From Tenrec ecaudatus (Eukaryota; Chordata; Mammalia; Afrosoricida; Tenrecidae), in contig NC_134540.1 of NCBI RefSeq assembly GCF_050624435.1, positions 100,593,739-100,657,738 on the forward strand: a DNA stretch of 64,000 nucleotides. Reading direction: 5' to 3'. Below the pieces are notes generated by a model. The model made no database searches, had not been told where the DNA came from, and saw only the letters and a list, made by a program, of their open reading frames with translations. Made by a program: the position numbers and the translations under genes. Positions 22,166 to 33,462 of the stretch are shown here, one piece after another (within the stretch, counting starts at the first letter, position 1; each line of letters begins with the position of its first letter).

Positions 22166-22940
22166 ATACCACCCCTCCCCCCAAATGGGAAAGAGATCCA
22201 GTGGGCAGACCTTTTGTAATAAACATTTTTTCCCACTGGGCAAGCATCAAGGAACTCACTCTGAGCTAGTGCACCCAGTGGCATTGCCTTGAAAGGTTCT
22301 TTCTAGTCACAGTGAATTTTTTGTAAAAACCATTTTACAAAACTCTGTATGAGTGGGTTTCTCATTTCAATAAAGGTGAAATGTCAATTGATGACAACCC
22401 TTGTCCTGGACATTCATTGACTTCCCAAGTCGATGAAAATATCAGCTCATAGTGCATTTCCTTCCACTAGGTCAGACTGCTCGTCAAGCTTTCTACTTAG
22501 AGATTCTGAAAAGATTGCATTACAGTGTACAACAAAAAAAGGACCGATAGGTGTGCAGACGTGGGACTGGTTTTGCCACCATGACAATGCACCAGCTTAC
22601 GTAGCCATCTCAGTGTGCCAGTTTTTGGCAAAAACCAGCATGCCTCTATTGCTACACTCATTTTACTCACCTGACCTCACCCTGCATGACATTTTTTGTT
22701 TCTGTGAATGAAGAAGAACATGAACAAGCAAGCTGATGCCATAGAAGAGGTGAAAAAATAAGAGGTAGGAGCTGTCTGCCATCCTAACAGATGAGTTTGA
22801 AAATGTTCCTAATGATTGAGTCGCAGATTTTACACATGTATTAAGTGTCATGGAGGGCACTTTGAAGGTGATAAGATTGTAAAAAAAATTTTTAAACAGA
22901 TTTGAAAATAAAATCCATTGTTTATGCAGTACCCCATTGT
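22166..22940 (+). mobile_element. mariner DNA transposon, internally deleted
   Basis: About 0.77 kb copy of the same element as at 27160-28957, with C/G-rich ends (ACCACCCCTCCCCCC at the left and GTACCCCATTG at the right). It lost about 400 bp between the N-terminal DNA-binding region and the catalytic core, with the junction near 22440. Ends were placed by comparing the two copies and are approximate. Confidence 0.8.
22375..22710 (+). pseudogene. mariner transposase remnant (D34D)
   Basis: Mariner transposases cut and paste using a DDD catalytic triad. Upstream of the deletion the reading starts around ATGTCAATTGATGAC. Downstream the frame reads HHDNAPAYVAISVCQFL and YSPDLTLHDIF. Between the D of DNAP and the D of LHD there are 34 residues, the mariner D34D signature. 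The first catalytic Asp lies in the deleted part. A stop follows soon after LHDIFCF. Confidence 0.8.
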
Positions 22941-22954
22941 ATTCCTCATTAATC

Positions 22955-23030
22955 ATTGCAAGTTAATGAGTATATAATTATCTCCATTTTATAGATGAAC
23001 AACCAGAGCTGCCTAAGTCCAAACAGTCTT
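22955..23030 (+). mobile_element. MIR SINE fragment
   Basis: ATTATCTCCATTTTATAGAT followed by GAACAACCAGAGCT is the conserved start of the MIR 3' region. Only about 75 bp is left. Confidence 0.5.
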
Positions 23031-23127
23031 TAGACTCTTACATACTATACTAACTTGCATTTGGGAATCCTTTTTCACAGCATTTATACTTACAGACTAT
23101 CAAAATAGACATTTGGCAAAGGAGTTG

Positions 23128-23190
23128 AAGGTGCTGTTGCGCATAGGGTTGCTATGGGTCAGAACCAACCCAAAGGCACCTAACAAAAGT
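23128..23190 (+). mobile_element. RTE 3' terminus
   Basis: GTTGCGCATAGGGTTGCTAT with GGGTCAGAACC and CACCTAACAAAAG is the last about 60 bases of the RTE LINE seen elsewhere in the window. It is an extremely 5'-truncated copy. Confidence 0.7.
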
Positions 23191-23699
23191 AAGCATCTTA
23201 AATTTAATTTATCCAAGAAGCAAAGACTGCATTTCTACTAAGTCTCATCATTCTTCTTATTTCTGTAAATAGCACAATTTTTTGTATTGTATTATATTCT
23301 ATAGTCATCATAAAATATTCTCTTTTCCTCACACTTAACTCTCCATACATCAGCATTTCAAGTCGGCATGTATTTCTAGAATACAACTCTTTTCCCCAGC
23401 CTCATCGCCTCTACCCTCCCATAAGTCTTATCACCCAGACTATTTCCATAGCCTCTTCAAACATATTTCTATACCGTATTCCCTCACACCAATACATCTA
23501 TACTCTAATCAAGACACAACATATAGAAAGCCTTTTTACAATGCGCCAGGAAGATGCTTTATAATGTTATATACCATTTATAACCTTATATACCATTTAT
23601 ATACCTTCACAATGTTATATTCCAAAATGAAAATGATGTCTCTAAAATGAACTAGACCTTGTTCATATATGAGTTTCTTGATTTCGTGATTTTTTTTTA
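23191..23699. other. AT-rich unassigned sequence
   Basis: No gene was seen. A short local repeat of TATACCATTTATA type occurs near 23568-23620. Confidence 0.35.
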
Positions 23700-24765
23700 C
23701 GTTCCCAACAGCTCGTCCAGACTGCTGTCATTAGCAATCAATACATCAAATCTTTGAGATATTCTCACAATTAATATTTGATATACTCAAAGTTGAATAT
23801 TCTAAGGGTCGTATTTTGGCTCTTATGGATTTGTTTTAATTCTTTTTTAGATTCGACCTGAAATTAGATATGAGCAGTTAGGGTCTGTTCCGAAGGGAGC
23901 CTCTGACCTCATTTTAGCCATTGATATTGAGCTTCTCCATCATCTGTTCCCACAGGTGTAATCAATTTGATTTCTGTGCATTCTATCTGCAGAAGTCTTT
24001 GTGCATAGATACTTTTTGTGTTGTTAAAAAGTGGTATCCAGCTTTATTTCTATCACCAAACTAACATTTTCCAACTACTGTGCCTTCTTCTTTGTTTCCA
24101 ACGTTTGTATGATAATCACTAATAATTATAAATACATTTGATTGCATGTTTGACTGATTTCTGACAGAAAACATTAGTAATAGAATTCAATTTCTACATC
24201 ACTAGCTTTAGTGATTGGGGCATAAATTTGAAGAATCATCATATTGACTTGATTCCCTTATATGTGAATAGAATAAATATAATGTGATTCTATCACAGAC
24301 AGCATATACTTCAAGATAGATCTTGAAATATCCTTTCTGACAATGAACGCAGTGCCATTCCTCCTGTATCCTCCTGTATCTGTCATCCCTGCATCATAAA
24401 CTATGCTATTTTCTGGTTCAAAATCACCAATATCAGTCCATTTCCATTCACTAATGCCTAGAATATCAATCTTTATCCATTCCATTTAATTTTTGATGAC
24501 TTCCAATTTTTCTAGAGTCACACTTTGTATATTGCAAGTCCCAACAATTAATAAATGTTTCGAAGCATTTCTTCTCATCATGAGTTCTGCCCCATCCACA
24601 AAAGAAGGTCCCAAAGGAAGGCTCTCCTCCACCCACATCATTCTGATCAACTCTACTTTGCGAAGGCAGAACTTCCTCGGTCATATTTTGATTACTTCCT
24701 GGGGGGCTCATCTTCTGCCATTCTCTCTCACAGTGTTCTGATAATATGTAATGTAGTCAATGTTT
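23700..24765 (-). pseudogene. RTE LINE 5' half with APE endonuclease
   Basis: Minus-strand copy covering the RTE 5' region and endonuclease only; the RT half is absent. Complement at 24485-24258 reads IDILGISEWKW, then TDIGDFEPENSIVYDAGM and GGYRRNGTAFIVRKDISRSI. This is the APE-type endonuclease core, with the metal-binding Glu kept in ISEWKW. Upstream (24711-24466) lies the basic leader MSPPGSNQNMTEEVL. Downstream is frame-broken but collinear to about 23700. Loss of the RT half is unusual, since LINE copies normally lose the 5' end, so a later deletion or rearrangement is likely. Confidence 0.85.
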
Positions 24766-25739
24766 TCCCTATTCACTCCCTAATTTTAATACTTCATTTT
24801 TTTAACTGTTCCTTATGCAGCTCCGACGCCAAACACACCGAGTTCAAAAGCAGAACACAGCTGCCAGGGGGTTTAATTTTTGCCTTTTTTGACACCACGT
24901 TCACTAGTGTCTGAAAGCAAAGGGGCAATACAAAGGCCAGTGCATTTTTATTTTCATGGAATATATCTCTAACTCCAATTTAACTATAAAAAGCTTTCAT
25001 CTTGTTGAAATCGTTCGCTACAAGTTTTATGACACAAGGATTGAGCAGTTCATAGATAAACTCTCTTGTAGAATCTTGTATACATTGAGCAAAGAATAAA
25101 TGCATTGGAATTAATCGAGGAACGAGTGAATAAATGGATAGCCCTAGTTTATTTTCTCATATATTTTCTTTGCTATGAAGAAAACGAATCATCTATTACA
25201 CAGCCTAGACAATTTCAAACACATTTCTTAGACTTTCGTATAACATTTTTTATTTTAAGACATTTGTAAATTCAATTATTTTATTAGCCTCTATAAATGC
25301 CTATTATTATTTAATATGAATGTACCATCAACCCAGAATTGCATTACTGTTCTTGTTCTCATGCATTATTCACCTAATGCCCAAGGAATTATCTCTATCA
25401 TCTCCAACTTCCACTGCAATAAACTAGCTTGCTTTAACTACCTTCATTGTGTTTTACTGGTTAGCTTAAATACCTTTATTATATTTTGAAACCACTTTAA
25501 GTTCAAGTTCCATTATCTATTTTGTTGTAAAATTTTGGGGAAAAAAGTTTTCAACAAATAAATCTGCTTATTCAAGTGTATTTACTATCTCTTCTCAAAA
25601 TCTCACTACTTTTCACCTACCAAACCTGCTAGACAATTATATACCTCTCAAAATGTAGCTTAATGCCTCTTTCTTACTCAAACTACAAAAGCAATTACAC
25701 TTGAAAAATTCTACTGCAAAAATCTAATCATCGTAAACA
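24766..25739. other. AT-rich unassigned sequence
   Basis: No gene or repeat was recognised. Confidence 0.35.
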
Positions 25740-26150
25740 GAATAAAATGTCATCCTGAATGACAAGCTCTTCCCAAGCCACTAGGATGGGAGCTTTCAGA
25801 AACATCAATGTTGACATTACAAATCCCAATTTTGTAAGCCCGCCAACAGGTTGCATGCTTCTCCCTACAGTGCTGACAAATCCGTTTGCTAAGGTTGCTG
25901 TGTAATAATAATGAACACTTCAGAAGAGGCTGAGAGAATCTTTGTAATGACAATATTTGGAGTTTATTGCCTTTCAATAAAATAATTGTGTGCTGTGCCT
26001 GCGACGTCTCAGCTGACAAAGGCCTGTTGCCCCATATGACTCTATATTGTGAAGTCGCATTGAGTGTCAACCTAAGAGCTAGCGGGGAGTTATGTTTTTC
26101 TCATCTATTTTCAGAGAAATAGTGCTGTGATTTATAATGAAAAATGTGTC
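25740..26150. other. candidate conserved non-coding element
   Basis: A repeat-free block with denser, more balanced sequence than its flanks. It holds ACGTCTCAGCTGACAAAGGC, AGTTTATTGCCTTTCAATAA and CCCCATATGACTC, which resemble packed transcription-factor sites. It also contains a 106-codon minus-strand frame (26070-25750) with no recognised domain. I judge enhancer-like DNA more likely than a gene. This is inference from texture only. Confidence 0.35.
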
Positions 26151-27429
26151 TATCACCTAAGACCTAGTCAAGAGCTGTTGGGAAAATATCAGGACAAACA
26201 TATATTTGCATCTTAGGTAGAAGTTTCTGAGGTGTGCCTATCTGTAAATCTGAGTTTTCTCCTGGGGCGGGGGGGGGGGGTGGTTTTAAACCAGTGTCTC
26301 TTTCTCTACCTAGAGTTGGTGGGCAGACACCATGATCCTAAGTTTCATGGTGCATACCTATTCATGATATCCAACTGGAGGATTTATTCTCTCCGGGACA
26401 TATGGAAAGGCTAGGAGACACTCTGTTACTGGTACACTTAAGGAGCTGTCAACTTCCTGGAGATACTTCAGGTTGTCTACTCCAAGACCACCACTTGTCT
26501 ATCAGTTTGTTGTACTGTGGTGGTTTGTGTGTTGCCCTGATGCTGGAAGCTATGTCACTGGCATTTAAAATGCCAAAAGGGTTTAGTGGTGTCCAAACAA
26601 GAAAAGACAATGAAGAAGGAATCAAATCCATACTTTGGAGAAAGGGCCACTAAAAACCTTATGGACAGCATGGAAACACTGTGAGATATGAAGTCCTGCT
26701 GAATCAAAGCAGGACATTGTCAGAGATGGGACCAGAAGATGAGCACCACAGTTGCTTTCTTTAAAAAAAAATGTTGACCAAAATAACTAGAATGAATAAA
26801 GTCTGTGGGAGAAAACACTTTTAAGATCTTTTTTTTTGCTAATGGGACATACTCAGAGTGAGAAGACAGAGCTGCACAAATCTACTAATAATTTGAACTT
26901 GGAATGTACAAAGTAGAAATATAGGAAATCTGATAACACTAAACATGAATTGGAAGACACAAAGATCCATAACCTAGGCTCATTGAGATGAAATGGACTG
27001 GGAATCAAATGGTCTACAATCCTGAGAATGACCCAATCAAGAGGAGTGGAGTTACATTCATCACCACAGAGGACATTTCAAGATCTATCATGAAGTACAA
27101 CACTATCTGTGATAGGATTATAATTATCCTCCCTCAATGAATCCCAAGCAATGCAACTACAAGGGGGTACTCCCCAAAGAAACAGGAAAAAACTCTGGTG
27201 GGTGGAGCTTTCATAGTAGGCATTTTTCCCATGAGTTGGCCATCAAACAACTTGCTCTGAGTCAGTGCATCAGTGGCTTCGCCTGGGAGGATGCTCTCTG
27301 GTCACAGTGAATTTTTTTCATAAAATTCACTCAATTTTCATAAAAATCACTCAAGCCTCATTTTTAGTGATGATCGATTTAAGATAACAGTGGGTGGCTG
27401 TGAAATATTGTTTCCTTCTCAGAAAAAAA

Positions 27430-28235
27430 ATTCTGCAGAAATTGTTGTGATGTTGAACACAGCTTATAGGGACAGCACTATGGGAAAGACAAGTGTACAC
27501 GTGATTTTCTGGTTTCAAAAAAGATGAAATGTCAATTGATGACAAACCTTGTTCTGAATGCCCACCAACTTCCAAAATGGACATCAATGTGGTGAAAATT
27601 CATGCACTTGTGCTCAAGGACCAACAACAGACCCTGGAAGAGAAGGGGCAGTTATCTAGACTGCCTTGGAGCTCAGTTCAGTGGATTACAACAGAAGGGT
27701 TACTGAGAAATGTATGCCTTTGGTTCTGGCTGACCAGGAAAAAGAGTGCTGAATGGAAATATGCCATGCTTTGAAAGAACAGCTCTGAAGTGACACAGAC
27801 TTTTTTCCCCAAGGTCATTACTGGTGACTAGACATGGTCCTATTCTTAGGACCCTGAAAGTAAACATCAATCAAGCCATGAAAGACACCAGCATCACCTC
27901 GTCCCAAACAAGCTTATCAAATGAAATCAAAGATCAAGAGAATTCTCATTTGATATTTGGATGTGAGGGAGATGATGCATTTGAAGTTCATTCCACCAGG
28001 TCACACTGTTAATCAAACTTTCTATTTAGAGGAGGTTGTGAAAAGATTGTGTAATGGTGTGTGACAAAGAAGTCCTGATTTATGGCAAACAGGGGACTAG
28101 TTTTGCCACCACAACAATGCACCCACTCGTGCAGCCATCTGTGTGCCAGTTTGGGGGAAAAGTAACATGCCTCTCTTTCCCCACACACCTTACTCACCTG
28201 ACCTCACTCTTTGTGACTACGTTTTGTTTCCGTGA
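27430..28235 (+). pseudogene. mariner transposase, frameshifted
   Basis: N-terminal helix-turn-helix region reads SAEIVVMLNTAYRDSTMGKT near 27432-27491. The linker reads DDKPCSECPPTSKMDINVVK from 27538. The GDES-like catalytic region near 27820 is degraded. The DNAP box is mutated to NNAPT near 28110. Several frameshifts and stops make it non-functional. It covers the ca. 400 bp that is missing from the 22166-22940 copy. Confidence 0.8.
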
Positions 28236-28265
28236 ATGAAGAGGAACATGAAAGGACAGTGATTT

Positions 28266-28728
28266 TGTAAGGTCTCTCTCTCCGGGCTAGATTTCAGCCT
28301 CGGTCCTTGGCTCCATGTGAGAAAGATTTCACACCGAAGCCAGGATTGTGTTCCAAGTGAATTTAATGAGAGTTAAAAGAAGTTTCAGGTTTTACGCGGC
28401 ACCCATAGGATGCCTTTGACCATGCGGCCTGGCAGAGACTGCCCCAGGTCACGCAAGGATCTCTCTCCTCCCACGAAGACGACCAGACCACCCAAGCAAG
28501 ACCCTCTCCCTCTCGGTTCCTGCCTTTTTAAGGGTTCCCGGGGAAGGCGTGGTGAACGACCCCAGGTCGATCCCATTGGCTGAATTGCAGTCACCTGGCC
28601 CAGGTGGGCTGCTCCAGGTGTAACGCCCATCTGTGCCCACCGGCGGGAAAATCCAGCTTTGTCCTTTGCTGGCTCTCCTGGGCATGCGTAAATGGACTTC
28701 CCAATTCCCTAAGCTAAGCTGCCTAACA
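28266..28728 (-). mobile_element. gammaretrovirus-like (ERV1) solo LTR
   Basis: A 463-bp, GC-rich, sharply bounded block with ends TGTAAGG...CCTAACA on the plus strand, so the minus-strand LTR is TGTTAGG...CCTTACA. It has a 4-bp target duplication ATTT (28262-28265 and 28729-28732), the size made by gammaretrovirus-type integrases. Minus-strand signals in order: CCAAT box near 28575, TTAAAAA TATA-like box near 28531-28537, ATTAAA polyadenylation signal at 28367-28362. No internal retroviral sequence remains. Confidence 0.85.
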
Positions 28729-29140
28729 ATTTCATGACATAGAAGTGATGAAGAGAAAAATGAAGGAAGTATTGTCAGCTATCCAAAGAGATGAGCTTGG
28801 AAAATGTTTCCAAGAATGGAATCACAGATTTGAAAAATGTAATAAGTGCAATGGAGAAAACTTTGAAGGTGATAAGTTTGTTTTGTAAAAAAAAAATTTA
28901 AATATATAGCTTTGAAAATGTATTCTGTTTTTTTTTCTGGTAACCCCCTCCCCGCCACCTTCAAATTTATGTACCAACTGCTAAAGCTAGTGTTGCAGAA
29001 AATTGAATAATATTAATAATGTCTTCCGCTTGAAATTAATGAAACATGCAATTAAAATGCATTGATAATTGTTAGCAAACTGAATGCAGAAGTCAGAAAC
29101 AAAGAAGAAAAGATTAGTTGAAAAATATGGTTTTAGTAAT

Positions 29141-29658
29141 TGTGGTAGTCACCTAATCTGGTGTCAATTTAAGGATTAAGAGTATAGGGGTGGAGTCTAC
29201 GCTGTCAATCTGGATATAGCCAATGAGACCTGTGGGCATGGCCTTCTCCTGAGAATTCTGGGAAACCTGTTACTTCCTCCTTGGAAGCAGGAGATACCTC
29301 TCTCTCTGTCTACTACTCCCTGGGAAACAATGCAGAAGACAAACCACATGGATGTAACCACAGCTCGGGAGCCAAAGAAGCCACAGAGACCCCTGCCAGT
29401 GCTGAGATGTTTCCAGTGACACTGGATCCAAAGACTTTCTACCCACTGGCCTGTGAGCTTCTGCATTTGGCGTCATTACATGTGTTTTGTGAGTCTGAAG
29501 AGGGCTTTATATATTGATATCAGAAATATGGGCTAATATAGGACTTATGGACTTGATCTGAACTGGGCTGGGATGTTTTCTCCATGTTTAATAGCTCTTG
29601 TATATAAATCCCTTTCTTATACACATATTTGTTTCGCTAGTCCATCCAGACTAACACA
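29141..29658 (+). mobile_element. ERVL-type solo LTR, copy 1
   Basis: A 518-bp LTR starting TGTGGTAGTCACC and ending AGACTAACACA, inserted in the RTE endonuclease. Flanks GTAAT (29136-29140) and ATAAT (29659-29663) fit a 5-bp TSD with one change, the class III size. RTE sequence is continuous across it. Related copies: 40048-40550, 54557-55036, 58771 onward (minus) and a fragment at 52656. Confidence 0.8.
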
Positions 29659-30046
29659 ATAATAGAGATGAAGCTGGAGATCCCAGGATAGAATCTTGCA
29701 AGATCAACCTCCTGTTAACAGCAAATACCCTTTTTCAACAACATATGGATTATACACATGGACTTCTCCAGATGAGATACACAAAAATCAAATTGACTAG
29801 GTCTGTAGAAAGAGATGACGGAGAAGCTCAATATCAGCAGTTAATGCAGGCCAGGTGCTGACTATGAAAGAGATCTCCAGAGGCCCATATATAATTCAGT
29901 TTGGAGCTGAAGATAGTTGAAACAAAGCCGCAAGAGTCAAAATACTACCTTGAATATACCCTGCATGAATTTTAAGAGCATCTAAAGACTTCATTGAACA
30001 CTAAAGACAGAAGTCCTGATGAGCTATGAGAGGACATCAAGAAATA

Positions 30047-30378
30047 CAAGTTCAAAAGGTAGCATTTTTTTCAGGGATAAAATGCAAAAGCCAGAAGGGA
30101 AAGAAAAGAAGGACAAGTCAGGGCAGAGATGGGTAGGGTGAGGGGATTTCAGGAGTAAACAATGAAGTGTGGGGGGTGGGGAGACAACAAGGAGCACTAG
30201 AACTGATTGTGATTGCACAACATGTTTAAAGGCGATTTACCCATGGTGGTGGTGGGGCAGGGATGTTCTAAATTTGATTGTGGTAATGATTGTGCAGTTC
30301 TTTTTGATGATTGAATGACTGAACAATTGAGTTGCATGGTATGTGGATTAGGTACCAATAAAATATCAGAATGAAGAG
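30047..30378 (+). mobile_element. L1-like 3' tail in the RTE
   Basis: A purine/G-rich stretch (AAGTGTGGGGGGTGGGGAG) followed by CAATAAAATATCAG has the layout of the L1 3' ends seen elsewhere, but it is strongly diverged. RTE sequence stops near 30046 and resumes near 30530, so something was inserted here. The 150 bp after 30378 is unassigned. Confidence 0.45.
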
Positions 30379-30869
30379 AAATAAAAAGAAATTTAGAAAT
30401 ATTAGAACAGATATGAGAAATACTCTCATATAACTTAGATAAATGTCATTTTGATTTCAAAGGAGTATACAATATCAAAATTATGGTTCAAATAAAGGGC
30501 AATGCATTTGAAACCTGAAAAAAATAGGAAATGTGTAAAGAAAACCAAAGGCCACTAAAAAGAGAGGAAAAAAAGAAAAGATCACAGTGGAGTCAGAAGA
30601 GACTGAAATGTTCTCTTAATCTAAGAGTAGCTAAGGCAAATGGAAGAAATGCCATAAATACATTGAATAGAACATTTCAAAGGGGAGCTGAAGCAGACAA
30701 TGCAAAATGCCATAATGAAAGGGAGAGACCCAGACTTACAAAACTAAAAAGGAAGAACACCCGAAGCATCAGTTAAACTGAAGGAACTCAAGGAAAAACT
30801 CATGCCTCAAGCTGCGATATAAAAATATTCTATGGGAAAAATATTGAATAATGCAGGAAATACCAAAAG

Positions 30870-31800
30870 AAAATAGAAAAAATATAGTCGCAAAGAAGTA
30901 GTTGACATTCAACATTTCAAGAGGGAGCGTATGAACAAGAGCCAATGGTTCTGAAGGGAGAAGTTTAAGCTATACTGAAAGCATTAGCCAAAAACAAGGC
31001 TCCAGGAACTGATGGAATACTATTTGTTTTAACTAGCCGATGAAGCACTAGAAGCACTCACTCATCTATCCAGGAAATTGGAAGACAGCTACTTGCCTAA
31101 TTTATAGAAAGAAATCCATATTTATACCCAACAAAATGTTCAAATTATAGAACATCATTAATGTCACATGCAAATTTTTTCCTGAAGATCATCCATCAAA
31201 AGTGGCCGCAGGACAAATACAAGGAACTTCCAGAGGCTCAGGCTAGTTTCAGAAGAGTATGTGGTACAAGGGAGATCATAGCTGATGTCAGATGGATCTT
31301 AACGTAGAACAGAGACTATTAGAAAGATGTTTATGCGTCTTTTATTCTCTATGACAAGGCATTTGACCTTGTAGATCATAACAAACTGGATAACCTTGAG
31401 AAGAATGAGAATTCCAGACTTAATTATGCTCATGTGGAACTTGTGCATGTATCAAGAGGCAGTTGTATGAGCAGAACAAGAGAATACTGCATGGTTTAAA
31501 ATTTTTTTAAAGGTGTTCTTTAGGGTTATATCATCTCACCATATTTATTCAATTCATAGGCTGGGCAAATCATCAGAGAAGCTGGATTATAAGAAGAAAA
31601 GTGTACATCAGGATTGGAAGAAGGCTTATTAACAACCTGCGATATGCAGATGATACAGCCTTGCTTACTGGAAGTGAGGAGAGCTTGAAGCTCTTGGGGA
31701 TAAAGATCAATGATTGCAGCCTTCAGGAAGGATTGCAATTCCATGTAAAGAAGACCAAAATCCTCACAAGTGAACGAATGGGATCGTCATGATAATTGTA
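30870..31800 (+). pseudogene. RTE reverse transcriptase domain
   Basis: Contains the RT order of motifs: AAAAACAAGGCTCCAGGAAC near 30990 (fingers), YDKAFDLVDHNKLD near 31350-31390 (palm motif A), and an intact YADD catalytic box at 31643-31654 within INNLRYADDTALLTGSEES. Frameshifts and stops separate these. It is the best-preserved RT box of any RTE copy here. Confidence 0.85.
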
Positions 31801-32415
31801 GAACAGTTTCAAGATGTTGAGGATTTCATTTTGCTTGGATCCACAATCTATATTCATGGAAGCGGCAGTCAAGAGATCAAAAAATTCATTGCATTGGGTA
31901 AATCTGCTGCACTTTTCAAGAGTGTTGAAAAGGAAGGATATTACTTTCCAGCCTCAGTGGCACCTTAGTCGCCAGCCATGCTATTTCAATTATCACATAT
32001 GCAGGTGTCAATTGGAGACTGAATAAGCAAGACCAAAAAAGAATTGGTGTGTTTAAATTATGGTGCTGGCAAAGAATATTGAAAGTGCCATCAACTGCCA
32101 AAGAGCCAGCAAATCTGCTCGGAAAGAAGAGCAAGTAGGATGCTCCTTAAAACTGCATGGACATGCTTCACCTCATATACTTCAGACATGTCAGGAGAGA
32201 CTAGTTTCTGGAAAAGGACATCAGTCTTGGTAAATTAGAGGGGCAGCAAAGTATAAAAAAGGAGGGCCCTCAAGAAGATGACTTGACAGAGGGTCTGTAA
32301 CACTGGGCTCAGATATAAGCATCTTGGTGAGGCTGGTGCAGGACCCGGCGTGTTTCCTTCAATTGCGCACACTGTTCTATGAGGTGGAACTGACTCGATG
32401 CATCTAACAACCACC

Positions 32416-33462
32416 CTCTTCCTGGAAGTGTTTACACCACTACAAGTGAGGGTTCGTTTACAGAATAAGCTGTCTTTAACATGGCACTGCTACGATTCAA
32501 GAAGAGCAGAAAATGCATTCCGTGTTTTTCAGGCAATTACATGGTCAGATAATCTGGTTCTTTGAAGTTTTCAGCTGTTAAAATGCATACTGTTAAAATA
32601 CATGAGATCTAGCACTCCTATTTTTAAACCATAGGCTCTAAGTAGCTAGTGTTGCAGGAGATTCTCTCACAAGTTGCGTCTGAGAAGGACATGACTGTAT
32701 ATGGTACTACTCATGGGTTTCTTCCTCCCTTCTAATGCCCATGTCAGTACAGTCTAATTGTAGCTGCGAAAAATCCACTGGGTGAACTGGACTCTACCTC
32801 AGGCATATTTGTGACCTCAGGACTTAAGACTTAAAATTCATTGTGTCTGAGGGAGCAGAAGACAATTGTACCAAGACTGTTGAACTGCTGGTAAGTAGAG
32901 AATCATGGTCTTGCTACATCAATGCCTTATATGCTGTGTGTGTGTGTATTTGTATGTGTGTGTGTGGCAAACCTGTGACTAATAATGTCAGTGAATATTA
33001 TTGTAAAATTTCCCTGGCAATCAACTCCCATTGTCTGTGTAAATAGTATCCAGCCACAAAAGGATGGATTAAGTACAAGTGAATATTTCATGTACTGTGA
33101 TACAGAGTTAGCCTACATTGGCTCAATATCCCTCTTTAAAAATTTAGTACCAGTGGCTAATCAAAGACAATATTAATGGAAGATGGTTGTGCCCCAGAGG
33201 GATGATCAATAAGACTCTCTACCATAAATCAACATGGAGGTTTTGAAAGGGAACCAAAGACAGATTAAAAAAAAATACAGATCCAAGAATGGCTTTTGGC
33301 CCACTCTAAATCCTAGCTCTAATTTAAAAACAATTAGTTCTTACATCATGGCCCTGCTCTATACTCACCCTCAGGAAGGGAACACAGAAGATATGGGCAT
33401 AAATACACTCATAGCAAAGTGTGGTAAAGAAATGAGATGGTGCCCTTCTATCAGATGAAATA
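32416..33462. other. unassigned sequence with short GT run
   Basis: No gene was seen. An imperfect (GT)n run lies at about 32935-32966. Confidence 0.4.

Larger units (their letters stand above)
27160..28957 (+). mobile_element. mariner transposon (about 1.33 kb without its LTR insert)
   Basis: Imperfect inverted ends: GGGGGTACTCCCCAAAGAAA at the left, and the complement of CTGGTAACCCCCTCC at the right (near 28937-28952). It lies within the RTE, whose sequence resumes at 28958. Subtracting the 463-bp LTR leaves the full size expected of a mariner. Exact TA target bases could not be fixed. Confidence 0.82.
26870..29890 (+). pseudogene. RTE endonuclease domain, split
   Basis: Coding remnants: TTGAACTTGGAATGTACAAA (start of the endonuclease) near 26892, GAGATGAAATGGACTGGGAA near 26985, and GACATTTCAAGATCTATCAT near 27072. 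It resumes after the mariner at 28958 (TTTATGTACCAACTGC) and after the LTR at 29664. Translation near 29730-29830 gives FQQHMDYTHGLLQMRYTKI. Frameshifts occur throughout. Confidence 0.75.
26228..32415 (+). mobile_element. near-complete RTE LINE, split by nested insertions
   Basis: Collinear RTE segments lie at 26228-27159 (5' region and start of endonuclease), 28958-29140, 29659-30046 (rest of endonuclease) and about 30530-32415 (linker, RT and 3' end, finishing GACTCGATGCATCTAACAAC). The gaps hold a mariner, an ERVL-type LTR and an L1-like tail. With those removed the host element is about 3.6 kb, near the full size of RTE/BovB elements. All frames are broken. RTE encodes one protein with an APE endonuclease and a reverse transcriptase and is the probable driver of AfroSINE movement. 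Confidence 0.85.
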
